Of a stretch of DNA of 64,000 bases, positions 26,051 to 34,551 are shown in pieces. The notes below the pieces were generated by a model. The model was not told the origin of the DNA and made no database searches. It worked only from the letters and a program-made list of their open reading frames with translations. The stretch covers positions 2,407,224 to 2,471,223 of the forward strand of contig NC_019738.1 in the NCBI RefSeq assembly GCF_000317515.1. The letters are read 5' to 3'. Position numbers and translations under genes: made by a program. Numbering within the stretch: position 1 is the first letter of the stretch; each line of letters begins with the position of its first letter. This DNA is from Allocoleopsis franciscana PCC 7113. Its GTDB lineage: Bacteria; Cyanobacteriota; Cyanobacteriia; Cyanobacteriales; Coleofasciculaceae.

Positions 26051-28180
26051 ATGATACCTACACCTCTACAAAACAATGATCGATATACTCGCTTGCTGGG
26101 TAAACGATCGCTGCGAGTGGTGTTGATTATCCCGTTTGTGCTTCAGGTGGTTGGTGCAGTAGGGCTAGTCGGCTATCTTTCGTTTAAAAATGGGCAGAAA
26201 GCCGTTAACGATCTGGCGGCTCAACTACAGCGCGAAGTGAGCGATCGCGTCAACCAACATCTGGATAACTACCTGGCAGCCGCCTATGAAGTAACAGAGC
26301 AGAATGCCTTTGCTATAACTCACGGGATCATCGATCCGAATGATTCAGAAAGGTTAGGACGCTTCTTCTGGAAACAGATGAAACTATTCAAGACCATTGG
26401 TTATATTATTTATGCCACTCCATCAGGTGACTATATTGGAACTGGCTACGATCTCTATCCCGATCGACCCCAAACCGATGAAGTATTGCCGCGACGCTAT
26501 GGCGACAGGCTAAACCGCACCTATAACCTGGACGAACAGGGAAACCGAATTGGAATCGCAGAGGTGATAAAGTATGACTATCGAGCGGAAGACGGGTATA
26601 AAGCCATAGTTCGGGCAAAAAGACCGGCTTGGGTTGGTCCTATTCTCTGGGTGGAAAGTCCTGACATTATTTCAATTGGCTTTGGTACCTCAATCTACGA
26701 CAAAAACAATCGGCTCATTGCACTCATTGGAGTCGATCAGCGGCTCTCTCAAATCAGCGACTTTTTGAAGCAAATTCAAGTTAGCCCCTCTGCAAAAATC
26801 TTTATTCTTGAACGCAACGGGCTGATGATTGCCAGTTCCAGTTCGGAACCCCCGTACCGACTGGTGAAGGGAACCGCCGAACGATTAAAAGCGATCGACA
26901 GCAAAGACCCCTTAATTCAGGGAACGGCAGCCTTCTTAATGGAGCAGTTTGGCGATTTCAAGAAGATTACTAACAGGCAGCAATTAGACTTTCAACTCAA
27001 GGGACAGCGTCAGTTTGTGCAGGCCACTCCTTGGCGAGACCAGTATGGATTGGACTGGTTAGTCGTCGTTGTTGTGCCGGAGTCTGATTTTATGGCACAA
27101 ATTAATGCCAATACCCGCAACACGATTCTGTTGTGTCTGGTTGCCCTGATTGTCGCGATCGCTTTAGGCATCTTAACAGCTCGTCGCATCACCCGACCGA
27201 TCGAACGCATTACTCAAGCTTCAGAAGAAATGGCAGGCGGCAATCTGGAGCAAGCGATTAAACCCGGTAACATCATTGAACTGGCAAAGCTGACCAACTC
27301 CTTCAATAGCATGGCAGGGCAACTGGAGGAATTGATTACCGGACTGGAAGATAAAGTCAAGGAGAGAACGGCTGAGCTTGCGGATGCAAATGCTGAAATT
27401 AGTGCCCTTAATGAACAATTACAAGCCGAAAACCTGAGAATGGCAGCAGAAATTGAAGTGGCTCGCAAACTTCAGCAAATGATTCTCCCCAAAGACGAAG
27501 AGTTGAAGCAGATACCCGAACTCGACATTACTGGGTTCATGGAGCCTACTGATGAGGTGGGTGGCGATTACTACGATGTACTTCGTCACAACGGTGGCAT
27601 CAAAATCGGCATTGGCGATGTCACAGGTCACGGACTCGAAAGTGGTCTAATAATGTTGATGACGCAAACTACCATTCGTGCCCTGTTACAGCATCAGGAA
27701 ACCGACTCGACTAAGTTCCTCAGTACTCTCAACCGCGTGATTTATGACAATGCCCAACGCATGAAATCGCGCAAGACTATTTCCCTAGCGATGCTGGACT
27801 ATCATGCAGGCTGTATCAGCTTGAGCGGACAGCATGAGGAAATGATTGTCGTCCGCTCCAATGGACAGATAGAGCGAATTAATACAGATAATCTAGGTTT
27901 TCCATTAGGACTGCTGACAAATATTGATGAGTTTATTGGGCAAACGCAAGTGCAACTTCAGAGTGGGGATGGAGTGGTGCTGTACACTGATGGCATTATC
28001 GAAGCGAAGAATGATCATCGGCAGGAGTACGGGTTGGAACGATTGTGTAACGTGTTGAGCCAGCATTGGCAGCAAACCGTAGATGAGATTCGACAAGCAG
28101 TTGTTGCAGATGTGCAGCAACACATTGGTGAGAGCAAGATTCGGGATGACATTACGTTACTAATCCTTAAGCAAAAGTAG
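26051..28180 (+). CDS. Membrane-bound SpoIIE/PP2C serine phosphatase with sensor domain and HAMP
   Basis: The 709-residue protein has TM1 (VVLIIPFVLQVVGAVGLVGYL) and an extracellular dCache-like sensor (~60-345). TM2 (NTILLCLVALIVAIALGILTA) is followed by HAMP (ITRPIERITQASEEMAGG), a coiled coil (~430-475) and a PP2C catalytic domain (~490-705). Metal-binding aspartates are visible in DEVGGDYYD, GDVTGHGLESG and YTDGIIEAKN. It should dephosphorylate a STAS-domain antagonist in response to a periplasmic signal. It is the first gene of a unit: 8-35 bases separate it from the kinase-like gene, then the STAS gene. The arrangement recalls HmpU/HmpW/HmpV, which control hormogonium development in Nostoc punctiforme, and the IcfG cluster of Synechocystis. 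Confidence 0.9.
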   Translation: MIPTPLQNNDRYTRLLGKRSLRVVLIIPFVLQVVGAVGLVGYLSFKNGQKAVNDLAAQLQREVSDRVNQHLDNYLAAAYEVTEQNAFAITHGIIDPNDSERLGRFFWKQMKLFKTIGYIIYATPSGDYIGTGYDLYPDRPQTDEVLPRRYGDRLNRTYNLDEQGNRIGIAEVIKYDYRAEDGYKAIVRAKRPAWVGPILWVESPDIISIGFGTSIYDKNNRLIALIGVDQRLSQISDFLKQIQVSPSAKIFILERNGLMIASSSSEPPYRLVKGTAERLKAIDSKDPLIQGTAAFLMEQFGDFKKITNRQQLDFQLKGQRQFVQATPWRDQYGLDWLVVVVVPESDFMAQINANTRNTILLCLVALIVAIALGILTARRITRPIERITQASEEMAGGNLEQAIKPGNIIELAKLTNSFNSMAGQLEELITGLEDKVKERTAELADANAEISALNEQLQAENLRMAAEIEVARKLQQMILPKDEELKQIPELDITGFMEPTDEVGGDYYDVLRHNGGIKIGIGDVTGHGLESGLIMLMTQTTIRALLQHQETDSTKFLSTLNRVIYDNAQRMKSRKTISLAMLDYHAGCISLSGQHEEMIVVRSNGQIERINTDNLGFPLGLLTNIDEFIGQTQVQLQSGDGVVLYTDGIIEAKNDHRQEYGLERLCNVLSQHWQQTVDEIRQAVVADVQQHIGESKIRDDITLLILKQK

Positions 28181-28215
28181 CCCCGACTATGCTAAAGAAC
28201 AGAGGCACAAGCAAT

Positions 28216-28794
28216 ATGGCTCAAACCTTTGGAAATTTCGTTGAAGATGAATCGTCTAGTCCAGAGTATTTGGTGATTGGATTTTCATCGAATTCGATTC
28301 CATTGAAGCAATTGTGGCGAAATAATGGGCTATCCGCCAGCTTCATTGCCGACTTTTTGATTCCCTTTTTTCCCATAACTGAAGATGCGCCAGATGCAGT
28401 GAAGCAGCGCGATCAACTCATTGGTGCTGTACGCTATATTGCGAACGAACTGCTGGAAAATGCCATGAAGTTTAGTGACGAAACCTCGCAGTACCCCATT
28501 AGCATCAAGCTTGACCTGAAACGCGATCGCCTAATTGTGCGAACGACAAATGCGATCGCTCCGCAACAAATCTCATCGTTTCAAGCCTTGATTCAAGACC
28601 TCCTTAGCTGCGATCCCCAGGAGCGATTCATGCATCAATTGGAGAAAAATACTAAAGAGGGTTGGAGCAGTTCTGGGCTAGGCTTGCTGACTATTATGAA
28701 TGACTATGCAGGAATACCAGGCTGGAAATTTGAGACAATTCAGCAAGAGCCTCCTGTTGCAACTGTCACGACTAGTGTACAGTTACCGCTATGA
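28216..28794 (+). CDS. GHKL ATPase-type serine kinase-like protein (DUF6272), partner-switching kinase
   Basis: From ATG 28216 (preceded by AGAGG) the protein has 192 residues, MAQTFGNFVEDESSSPEYLV. RYIANELLENAMKFSDE is the N box of GHKL ATPases, and SSGLGLLTIMNDYAG supplies the G2-like glycines, so ATP binding is likely. Anti-sigma-type serine kinases share this fold and phosphorylate STAS antagonists. The position between the SpoIIE phosphatase and the STAS gene supports that role (HmpW-like). An upstream ATG at 28189 is possible but without a ribosome site. Confidence 0.8.
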   Translation: MAQTFGNFVEDESSSPEYLVIGFSSNSIPLKQLWRNNGLSASFIADFLIPFFPITEDAPDAVKQRDQLIGAVRYIANELLENAMKFSDETSQYPISIKLDLKRDRLIVRTTNAIAPQQISSFQALIQDLLSCDPQERFMHQLEKNTKEGWSSSGLGLLTIMNDYAGIPGWKFETIQQEPPVATVTTSVQLPL

Positions 28795-28822
28795 CCTATC
28801 TATAAGTGAACCCTTGACCAGT

Positions 28823-29185
28823 ATGACTGAATCGGCTGAGCTTGAAGTAAAAGATAACGAATACTGTGTTCGTTATCATCCAGAAACGAAAACGATAACG
28901 TTTCAAGGAGAGCTTCAACTTAGTGGAATGGATGAGTACGCTCCGATTATGTCACTACTCGATGAAGTCGTGAATCAAGAGCCGCCTGTTCTAACCCTAG
29001 ACTTGCGGAAGCTAGAGTTTCTCAATAGTTCAGGCGTTAATGTTCTACTTAGTTTGGTGATTAAAGTCCGTGACAAAAAAACGATGCAATTGATGGTGGA
29101 AGGTTCAGAAAATATATTCTGGCAAAGTCGCTCGCTCAACAACATTAAGCGACTGATGCCGACAGCACAGCTCAATTTTACCTAG
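28823..29185 (+). CDS. STAS-domain anti-sigma-factor-antagonist-like protein
   Basis: The 120-residue protein from ATG 28823 has the STAS pattern VLTLDLRKLEFLNSSGVNVLL, in which the serine of NSSG is the usual phosphorylation site toggled by the kinase and phosphatase encoded just upstream. The N-terminus (YCVRYHPETKTITFQGEL) resembles the cyanobacterial slr1659-type regulators. It starts 28 bases after the kinase gene stop. When unphosphorylated it would bind a target (a kinase, sigma regulator or motility factor); the target is unknown. Confidence 0.85.
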   Translation: MTESAELEVKDNEYCVRYHPETKTITFQGELQLSGMDEYAPIMSLLDEVVNQEPPVLTLDLRKLEFLNSSGVNVLLSLVIKVRDKKTMQLMVEGSENIFWQSRSLNNIKRLMPTAQLNFT

Positions 29186-29229
29186 ACTGATTCGATCAAC
29201 GCTTTATCAGTGGAATTTTGCTCGATGAT

Positions 29230-30426
29230 ATGAATCCAGACTTTTTGCCTGAAGAGCCAATTCAACCTCTCGCCGATCATGTGAGCCTTAGAGAACAGTT
29301 GCTTGGCGAAGTTGAGCAATTGAATCTGGCAATCAAAGAGATGCACCGCAAGCTGGAGACGTTGCAGCAAGAAAAAAGCGATTTAGAAATCTTACTAGAA
29401 GTCACAACTGAACACAGCGACGATCTGCTGAAACGTTTTCATCAACAACAAGTCGATCTGAAAATTCTGTTAGAAGCCACAACTGAGCATTCCGATTCCC
29501 TTACCCTAGAGCTGAAACACCAGGCACAGGAAGAGCGACGGCAGCGAGAAGAACAGTTTCAACTCATTACAGAAGCTACCCCTGTAGGACTTGCGATCGC
29601 AGAAATTGTCACTGGTCAATTTTTATATGCCAACGAGCAAATGGGAGCATTATTTGGACTGTCTGCTCAAGCCTTGCTGAATTATCGCTCATCTGAGTTT
29701 TATGCAAATGTCAGCGATCGACAACTTGCACTATCTCTACTGGCGAAGCAGGGACAGTTTCAAGGTGAAGTCCAATTTCGCCGCGTGGATGGAACCCTAT
29801 TTTGGGGGTTACTCTCGTTGCGTCCCTTTCGGTTTCAAGGCGTCAATACCCTGCTCACTGCCCTTTATGACATTGACGATCGCAAGCGAGCACAAGAAGC
29901 CTTGCGTCTGGCGGAAGCCAAGTATCGTGGCATTTTTGAACATGCGGTTGAGGGCATTTTCCAATCGACTCCTGATGGACAATACATTGAAGTCAACCCA
30001 GCAATGGCGGCAATGTTTGGTTATGGTTCTCCCCAAGAAATGAAGCAGCAGATCGCTGATATATCACAGCAGATTTATGTGGATAATTGCGATCGCGATA
30101 CCTTCAAGCAACGCATGGCTCAACAGGATGAAATCAAAGATTTTGAATATCAGGCATATCGACGAGATGGCAGCCGGTTTTGGGTGTCAGAGTGGGCAAG
30201 AGCAGTGCGCGATGCTCAGGGGCGATTGCTTTACTACGAAGGAAGCTGTGTAGATATCACGAAACGTAAACAAGAAGAAGCTGCCCTCAAGCAACAGTTG
30301 CAGGAACTTAAAACAGAAATCGATCAAACAAAACGAGCGTGTGAAGTCGCTGCCATAACGGAAACAGACTACTTTCAAAAGTTATTGGAGGAGGCAGATA
30401 GTTTGCGGTTCAATGAAGAGCTTTAG
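29230..30426 (+). CDS. Cytoplasmic PAS-PAS coiled-coil protein without output domain
   Basis: The 398-residue protein from ATG 29230 has an N-terminal coiled coil with a duplicated segment: LEILLEVTTEHSD and LKILLEATTEHSD about 30 residues apart. Two PAS/PAC domains follow (~115-230 and ~240-355, each ending DIDDRKRAQE or DITKRKQEE), then a final coiled coil ending ADSLRFNEEL. No kinase, cyclase or receiver domain follows, so it must act by protein contact. Gene order places it in the partner-switching operon, 45 bases after the STAS gene. A TTG at 29218 is an alternative start. Confidence 0.8.
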   Translation: MNPDFLPEEPIQPLADHVSLREQLLGEVEQLNLAIKEMHRKLETLQQEKSDLEILLEVTTEHSDDLLKRFHQQQVDLKILLEATTEHSDSLTLELKHQAQEERRQREEQFQLITEATPVGLAIAEIVTGQFLYANEQMGALFGLSAQALLNYRSSEFYANVSDRQLALSLLAKQGQFQGEVQFRRVDGTLFWGLLSLRPFRFQGVNTLLTALYDIDDRKRAQEALRLAEAKYRGIFEHAVEGIFQSTPDGQYIEVNPAMAAMFGYGSPQEMKQQIADISQQIYVDNCDRDTFKQRMAQQDEIKDFEYQAYRRDGSRFWVSEWARAVRDAQGRLLYYEGSCVDITKRKQEEAALKQQLQELKTEIDQTKRACEVAAITETDYFQKLLEEADSLRFNEEL

Positions 30427-30576
30427 ACCTCCAAATGACTACGTATAAATGTCTGCATCCCTGATAGAGTAACAGTTTTAGCCTACTGAAGTTCCTCCTA
30501 CGGGGGAATTTCCCTTTAAGAGGGAATGAGTAGGATATACAAATTTGATACAAAACTGCTTCAAAGCAAACTTAAC

Positions 30577-31332
30577 ATGGCAAAAATTGTCTCAATTCAT
30601 TCGTTCCGAGGTGGCACAGGAAAATCGAACACGACGGCTAACTTAGCAACCACAATCGCGGCGGCCGGTCATCGCGTTGCCGTAGTGGATACAGACATCC
30701 AATCGCCTGGAATTCATGTGCTATTTGGCATGGCGGAGAAACCGCTCAACCATACACTGAATGATTATCTATGGGGAAATTGTGCGATCGCTCAAACAGC
30801 TCATGATGTCAGTCCGGATGCCGTCAAACAAAGGAATGGTAGCCTGTTTCTGATTCCGTCCAGCAGTCAAGTCGGAGACATCACCCGTGTACTGAAAGAG
30901 GGCTACGATGTGCGCCTGCTGCGGAATGGATTGCGCGACTTAGTAAAGGAGATGAACCTAGACTACGTGTTTGTAGATACTCATCCCGGTTTGAATGAAG
31001 AAACGCTGCTCTCAATCGCCATTTCCAACATTTTATTGGTTCTCCTGCGTCCCGATCGCCAAGATTTTCAAGGAACGGCTGTCACCGTCGATTTAGCGCG
31101 TAAGCTTCGGGTTCCCAAACTGCTGATTGTCGTCAATCGAGTTCTGCAAAACTCAGATGCCGAGGAAATCCGGCAGCAAGTTGAAGCTAAATACAATGTT
31201 CCTGTGGCAGGTGTTCTGCCAAATTGCGACGAAATGATGCAGCTTGCCAGTAGCGATCTCTTCTGTTTGCAGTATTCCAATCATCCCTTGACTCAGGTGA
31301 TCAAACAGATTGCCAATCAAGTGATGAATTGA
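30577..31332 (+). CDS. MinD/ParA-type ATPase
   Basis: The protein of 251 residues from ATG 30577 (MAKIVSIHSFRGGTGKSN) carries the deviant Walker A FRGGTGKSNTT, switch I VVDTDIQSPG and the Walker-B-like DYVFVDTHPG. It lacks an obvious C-terminal membrane-targeting helix of MinD, ending IKQIANQVMN. Such orphan ATPases position or load partner complexes in the cell. It is 150 bases after the PAS gene and before the polyferredoxin-like gene, and probably belongs to the same signalling unit. The frame opens at ATG 30526, with GAGGG too close for a normal ribosome site. Confidence 0.85.
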   Translation: MAKIVSIHSFRGGTGKSNTTANLATTIAAAGHRVAVVDTDIQSPGIHVLFGMAEKPLNHTLNDYLWGNCAIAQTAHDVSPDAVKQRNGSLFLIPSSSQVGDITRVLKEGYDVRLLRNGLRDLVKEMNLDYVFVDTHPGLNEETLLSIAISNILLVLLRPDRQDFQGTAVTVDLARKLRVPKLLIVVNRVLQNSDAEEIRQQVEAKYNVPVAGVLPNCDEMMQLASSDLFCLQYSNHPLTQVIKQIANQVMN

Positions 31333-31424
31333 CGCGCTTGTGGCCCTGATTTTCTGTATTGATTGCAACAATTAAACTAGAAGTTTAGCTCGAAAATCAC
31401 TCCCTTAAAATGCGGCTTTGAAGC

Positions 31425-33299
31425 ATGTTGGCAAACACCTCAGAAAGGCTAATGCACCGAGTCAGATGGGTAATAACGCTGGCTTGGTTACTGCTGATTG
31501 CCTCGCTGTTCTATGACCCCATTTCTCCGTCGCTCACCTATCCTAATCGGGGGAGTCTGCTACAGATTCATCCAGAGGTTTGCGTGGCGGTGCAGGGTAA
31601 GTGTTTAGAGGTACAGCCTTACGCCTTGGGGGCACCGATATTTTGGGGAGCGATCGTTCCCGTGGCGATCGCAATTCTGCTTGTGTTTGGGCATGAACTC
31701 TGGCGACGGATTTGCCCGTTGTCATTTTTATCTCAAATTCCTCGTGCCTTGGGATGGCAGCGACAGCAGCGGCGCACCGATCCGAAGACGGGCAAAGTCC
31801 GCTATGAATTAGCCAAAGTTCTGAAGCAGTCTTGGCTAGCTCGCTATCATGGGTACTTGCAATTTGGGTTATTGTACTTGGGGTTGTGCAGCCGCATTCT
31901 GTTTATCAATGCCAACCGTCTGGCATTAGGTACGTTTTTGCTCCTGACGATTTTAGCGGCGGTGGTTGTGGGCTATCTTTACGGGGGTAAATCCTGGTGC
32001 CAATATTTCTGCCCGATGGCTCCTGTTCAGAGCATCTATGCGGAACCACGGGGGTTACTCAACAGTACAGCTCACGAGAGCGATCGCCAAATTATCACTC
32101 AATCTATGTGTCGCATCGTCACTCAAGACGGAAAAGAGCAGAGTGCCTGTGTCGCCTGTCAGAGTCCCTGTATCGATATTGATGCTGAACGCGCCTACTG
32201 GCAAAGCATCAATACCCCTGAGCAACAACAGCTCTACTACGGCTATGTGGGACTCGTCATTGGCTACTTTGTCTACTACTACCTGTATGCAGGCAACTGG
32301 AATTACTACTTCTCTGGTGTTTGGGCACACGAGAACAATCAACTAGCAACGTTACTCAGTCCCGGATTGTACCTGTTCAAGCGTGCGATCGGGATTCCTA
32401 AGCTGCTAGCCGTGCCTCTCACATTGGGTGCGTTTACGATCGCAGGCTACAAGCTAGGACAGAAGTTAGAGAAGCACTACAAAGCGTATCTACGGCGTCG
32501 GCAGCAATTTCTCAGTCAGGAACAGGTGCGGCATCGGATGTTTACCCTCTGTACCTTTGCAATCTTCAATTTCTTTTTCATCTTTGGCGGGCGTCCCTTG
32601 ATTCTCTTACTGCCTGTTCCCATCCAGTATCTTTATACAGTGGGTCTTACCCTCCTGAGTACCCTATGGCTTGCTCGCACCTGGGGACGAAGTTCCAGCC
32701 GATATTTACACGAAAGCCTTGCCCACCGCTTGCGAAAACAATTGAGCAACCTGCAACTGGACGTATCCCGCTTTTTAGAGGGGCGATCGCTAGACGACCT
32801 CACCGCAGAGGAGGTGTATGTGCTAGCAAAGGTTCTGCCTGATTTCACAAAAGAGAAGCGCCTACAAGCCTACAAACAAGTTTTGCAAGAGTCAATTGAG
32901 CAAGGATACATCAATGTCAACAGTCTAGAAGTCCTCCAGCGTCTGCGTTATGAACTTGCCATCAGCGACGACGAACACCACCAAATTTTGAGCAATTTGG
33001 GCATTGAAAATCCACAATTGCTTGACCCAAATAAACAGCGCAGCCACGAAGACTGGTTACGACTCGAAAGCTACCGCGAGATGGTGGAATCGACGCTAAA
33101 CCTGTGGCATCGCCGTCCAGCTAAGGGGCTAGGAGCGGATTTGCTAGATGTGGTGGGGGGTAGCCGAGAGATCGAGTCGGTTCAGGATTTAGCGATTGAG
33201 GATACCTCTGAGGATGAAGAAGCGCTGCGATCGCTCAAACGGGAGTATGCGATTACTTCCGAGGAGGAAGAGCAGATTTTGAAGTCTCTGGACAATTAG
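31425..33299 (+). CDS. Polytopic membrane protein with ferredoxin-type cysteine motifs (NapH/NosR-like)
   Basis: The 624-residue protein has about six to eight membrane helices in the first 430 residues. Cytoplasmic cysteine motifs GKSWCQYFCPMAPVQ and SACVACQSPCIDID resemble the 4Fe-4S sites of NapH/RdxA/NosR membrane proteins, though the second site is C-x2-C-x3-C-I rather than the full CxxCxxCxxxCP. FGHELWRRICPLSFLSQIPR adds a further C-P motif. The C-terminal ~190 residues are soluble and helical, with two alike segments (RYELAISDDEHHQILSNLG and KREYAITSEEEEQILKSLD). A redox-sensing or electron-transfer role coupled to the partner-switching genes is inferred. Confidence 0.75.
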   Translation: MLANTSERLMHRVRWVITLAWLLLIASLFYDPISPSLTYPNRGSLLQIHPEVCVAVQGKCLEVQPYALGAPIFWGAIVPVAIAILLVFGHELWRRICPLSFLSQIPRALGWQRQQRRTDPKTGKVRYELAKVLKQSWLARYHGYLQFGLLYLGLCSRILFINANRLALGTFLLLTILAAVVVGYLYGGKSWCQYFCPMAPVQSIYAEPRGLLNSTAHESDRQIITQSMCRIVTQDGKEQSACVACQSPCIDIDAERAYWQSINTPEQQQLYYGYVGLVIGYFVYYYLYAGNWNYYFSGVWAHENNQLATLLSPGLYLFKRAIGIPKLLAVPLTLGAFTIAGYKLGQKLEKHYKAYLRRRQQFLSQEQVRHRMFTLCTFAIFNFFFIFGGRPLILLLPVPIQYLYTVGLTLLSTLWLARTWGRSSSRYLHESLAHRLRKQLSNLQLDVSRFLEGRSLDDLTAEEVYVLAKVLPDFTKEKRLQAYKQVLQESIEQGYINVNSLEVLQRLRYELAISDDEHHQILSNLGIENPQLLDPNKQRSHEDWLRLESYREMVESTLNLWHRRPAKGLGADLLDVVGGSREIESVQDLAIEDTSEDEEALRSLKREYAITSEEEEQILKSLDN

Positions 33300-33422
33300 A
33301 GCAATGCAGCGATTCAAGCTTCAGAACCTCAATCGGCGATCGCTTTCCAAAAAGCAATCAATTACTTGTTAGCTGAGCGGCTATCCCAGACTTACCAGGA
33401 AATTGATCGACTATTGCATTAG
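33300..33422 (+). other. Open in-frame extension after the stop of the polyferredoxin-like gene
   Basis: Immediately after the TAG at 33297-33299 the same frame stays open for 40 codons and reads like protein (AIAFQKAINYLLAERLSQTY, then QEIDRLLH) before a second TAG. It has no start codon of its own in a good context. It may be a former C-terminal extension cut by a nonsense mutation, or the tail of a lost gene. Confidence 0.4.
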
Positions 33423-33474
33423 ACAGAATCAAGCTTTCATCCTCCTCACTAAACTTAATATTGGCGATCGCTTT

Positions 33475-33741
33475 ATGTCATCCGGTACATGTGAATATTC
33501 TACAATCGACGTTAAGGCTATGAAAGCGGTACCAGCGCGTGAGCTGATTAAGAACTTTCTCACCTTTGTGCGTCCAGCGCTGGAGGAGTATGGAGAATGG
33601 GAGGAAGTTTCATCTCTTGTGCGGGAAACCATGCAGCGCGGGACGGGCGCAACACGGCAGCGTGAAGTTTATAAGCGAACGGGACGTTTAGAGGATGTCG
33701 TCGATTTAATCCTGCAAGAAACAGCAAAAGGGATAGCGTGA
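33475..33741 (+). pseudogene. C-terminal fragment of a carboxylate-amine ligase (GCS2/YbdK family)
   Basis: The frame encodes AMKAVPARELIKNFLTFVRP, then EWEEVSSLVRETMQRGTGATRQREVYKRTG and VVDLILQETAKG. This is the closing ~80 residues of glutamate-cysteine-ligase-like YbdK proteins (pattern ...RGTGAxRQ..Y..TG....VVDLL..ET..G). The full family is about 370 residues; the ATP-grasp-like catalytic part is absent. The nearest ATG is 33475, the frame is open from 33403. A remnant of a deleted gene is the simplest reading. Confidence 0.7.
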
Positions 33742-33773
33742 GTATAGAAAAGAGTATTTTAGGCTAGTTCATA

Positions 33774-33811
33774 TTTATGGCGGATTAGGAGTTTGCCACC
33801 TCCGCCATAAA
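33774..33811. terminator. Bidirectional terminator
   Basis: TTTATGGCGGA (33774-33784) and TCCGCCATAAA (33801-33811) form a perfect 11-bp stem with a 16-base loop, with A/T tracts on both sides. It lies between the convergent ligase remnant and the DUF1816 gene. Confidence 0.75.
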
Positions 33812-33815
33812 TTAA

Positions 33816-34199
33816 CTAAGCGCTAATGCTTCGTGACATTTTCCTGTCAATTTTCTCTCTCCCCTCATCGTCAAAAATCGTTAGCTCTTTTGGCTGACAT
33901 TGCTTAATTTCGATCGCAATTAATTGGGGTCTTTCCCGTTCTAAGTCTTCAATGTAACCGAGTTGAGAAACTTGGGCCTCCCTGTGAGAAGCAAACGGTC
34001 CGAAGTAGTAAGTGCAGTCGGGCTTTTTGGTGACAATTTCAACCCACCAAGCCTTTCCCGTCTTCTCCAAGTAAGACGTAAAAAACTCTTCGGTATTTTC
34101 TAAAAATTTGTTAATAATGGCTTGCAACAGCTTTAAATTTGGTACTGAAGAGCCTGCTTGCAAGTGTTCTTTTGATGGTTGGGCGTTGAGCATGATCAT
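33816..34199 (-). CDS. DUF1816 domain protein
   Basis: The 127-residue protein contains KAWWVEIVTKKPDCTYYFGP and ASHREAQVSQLGYIEDLERE, the two conserved blocks of DUF1816. This is a small cyanobacterial domain that also occurs beside phycobilisome linker-like and stress proteins; its role is unknown. The N-terminal ~45 residues are a helical extension. The C-terminus is basic. The start may be ATG 34199 or 34193 (third residue). A single gene. Confidence 0.85.
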   Translation of the reverse strand: MIMLNAQPSKEHLQAGSSVPNLKLLQAIINKFLENTEEFFTSYLEKTGKAWWVEIVTKKPDCTYYFGPFASHREAQVSQLGYIEDLERERPQLIAIEIKQCQPKELTIFDDEGREKIDRKMSRSISA

Positions 34200-34551
34200 T
34201 TCTAGTTCTTAACTAATCTTCACCAAATGAATAAATATGCATTACTCTTGTATATGTATCAAAATTTACCATTCCTGACCTGTTCCATCTATCTACCTGG
34301 AGATGTGCTATTCATGAATGCAAATGGTGTAAAGGAATACAAAAGCTGAATCGTTTTCCTGGTGTGAGAAGGCAATTTCCGCTGGAGGATGCATTGCTGC
34401 CTCAAATTCAGGAGAGTAGGAATTGAATATTCAACTTTTAGAATAGGGGTTTCCATACTGCGGAGCAGAACCGGAACAGTAGGAAGCGATCGCTTCAGGC
34501 GAATCCTGGAACTCTCTATATTATTGGAATAGGTATTTCAGTTGCTTACTG
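34200..34551. other. Divergent intergenic region, no gene seen
   Basis: These 352 bases separate the DUF1816 gene and the DUF4058 gene, both of which should be promoted from here. I find one GCGATCGC at 34486, no significant hairpin and no coding frame. Confidence 0.45.
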
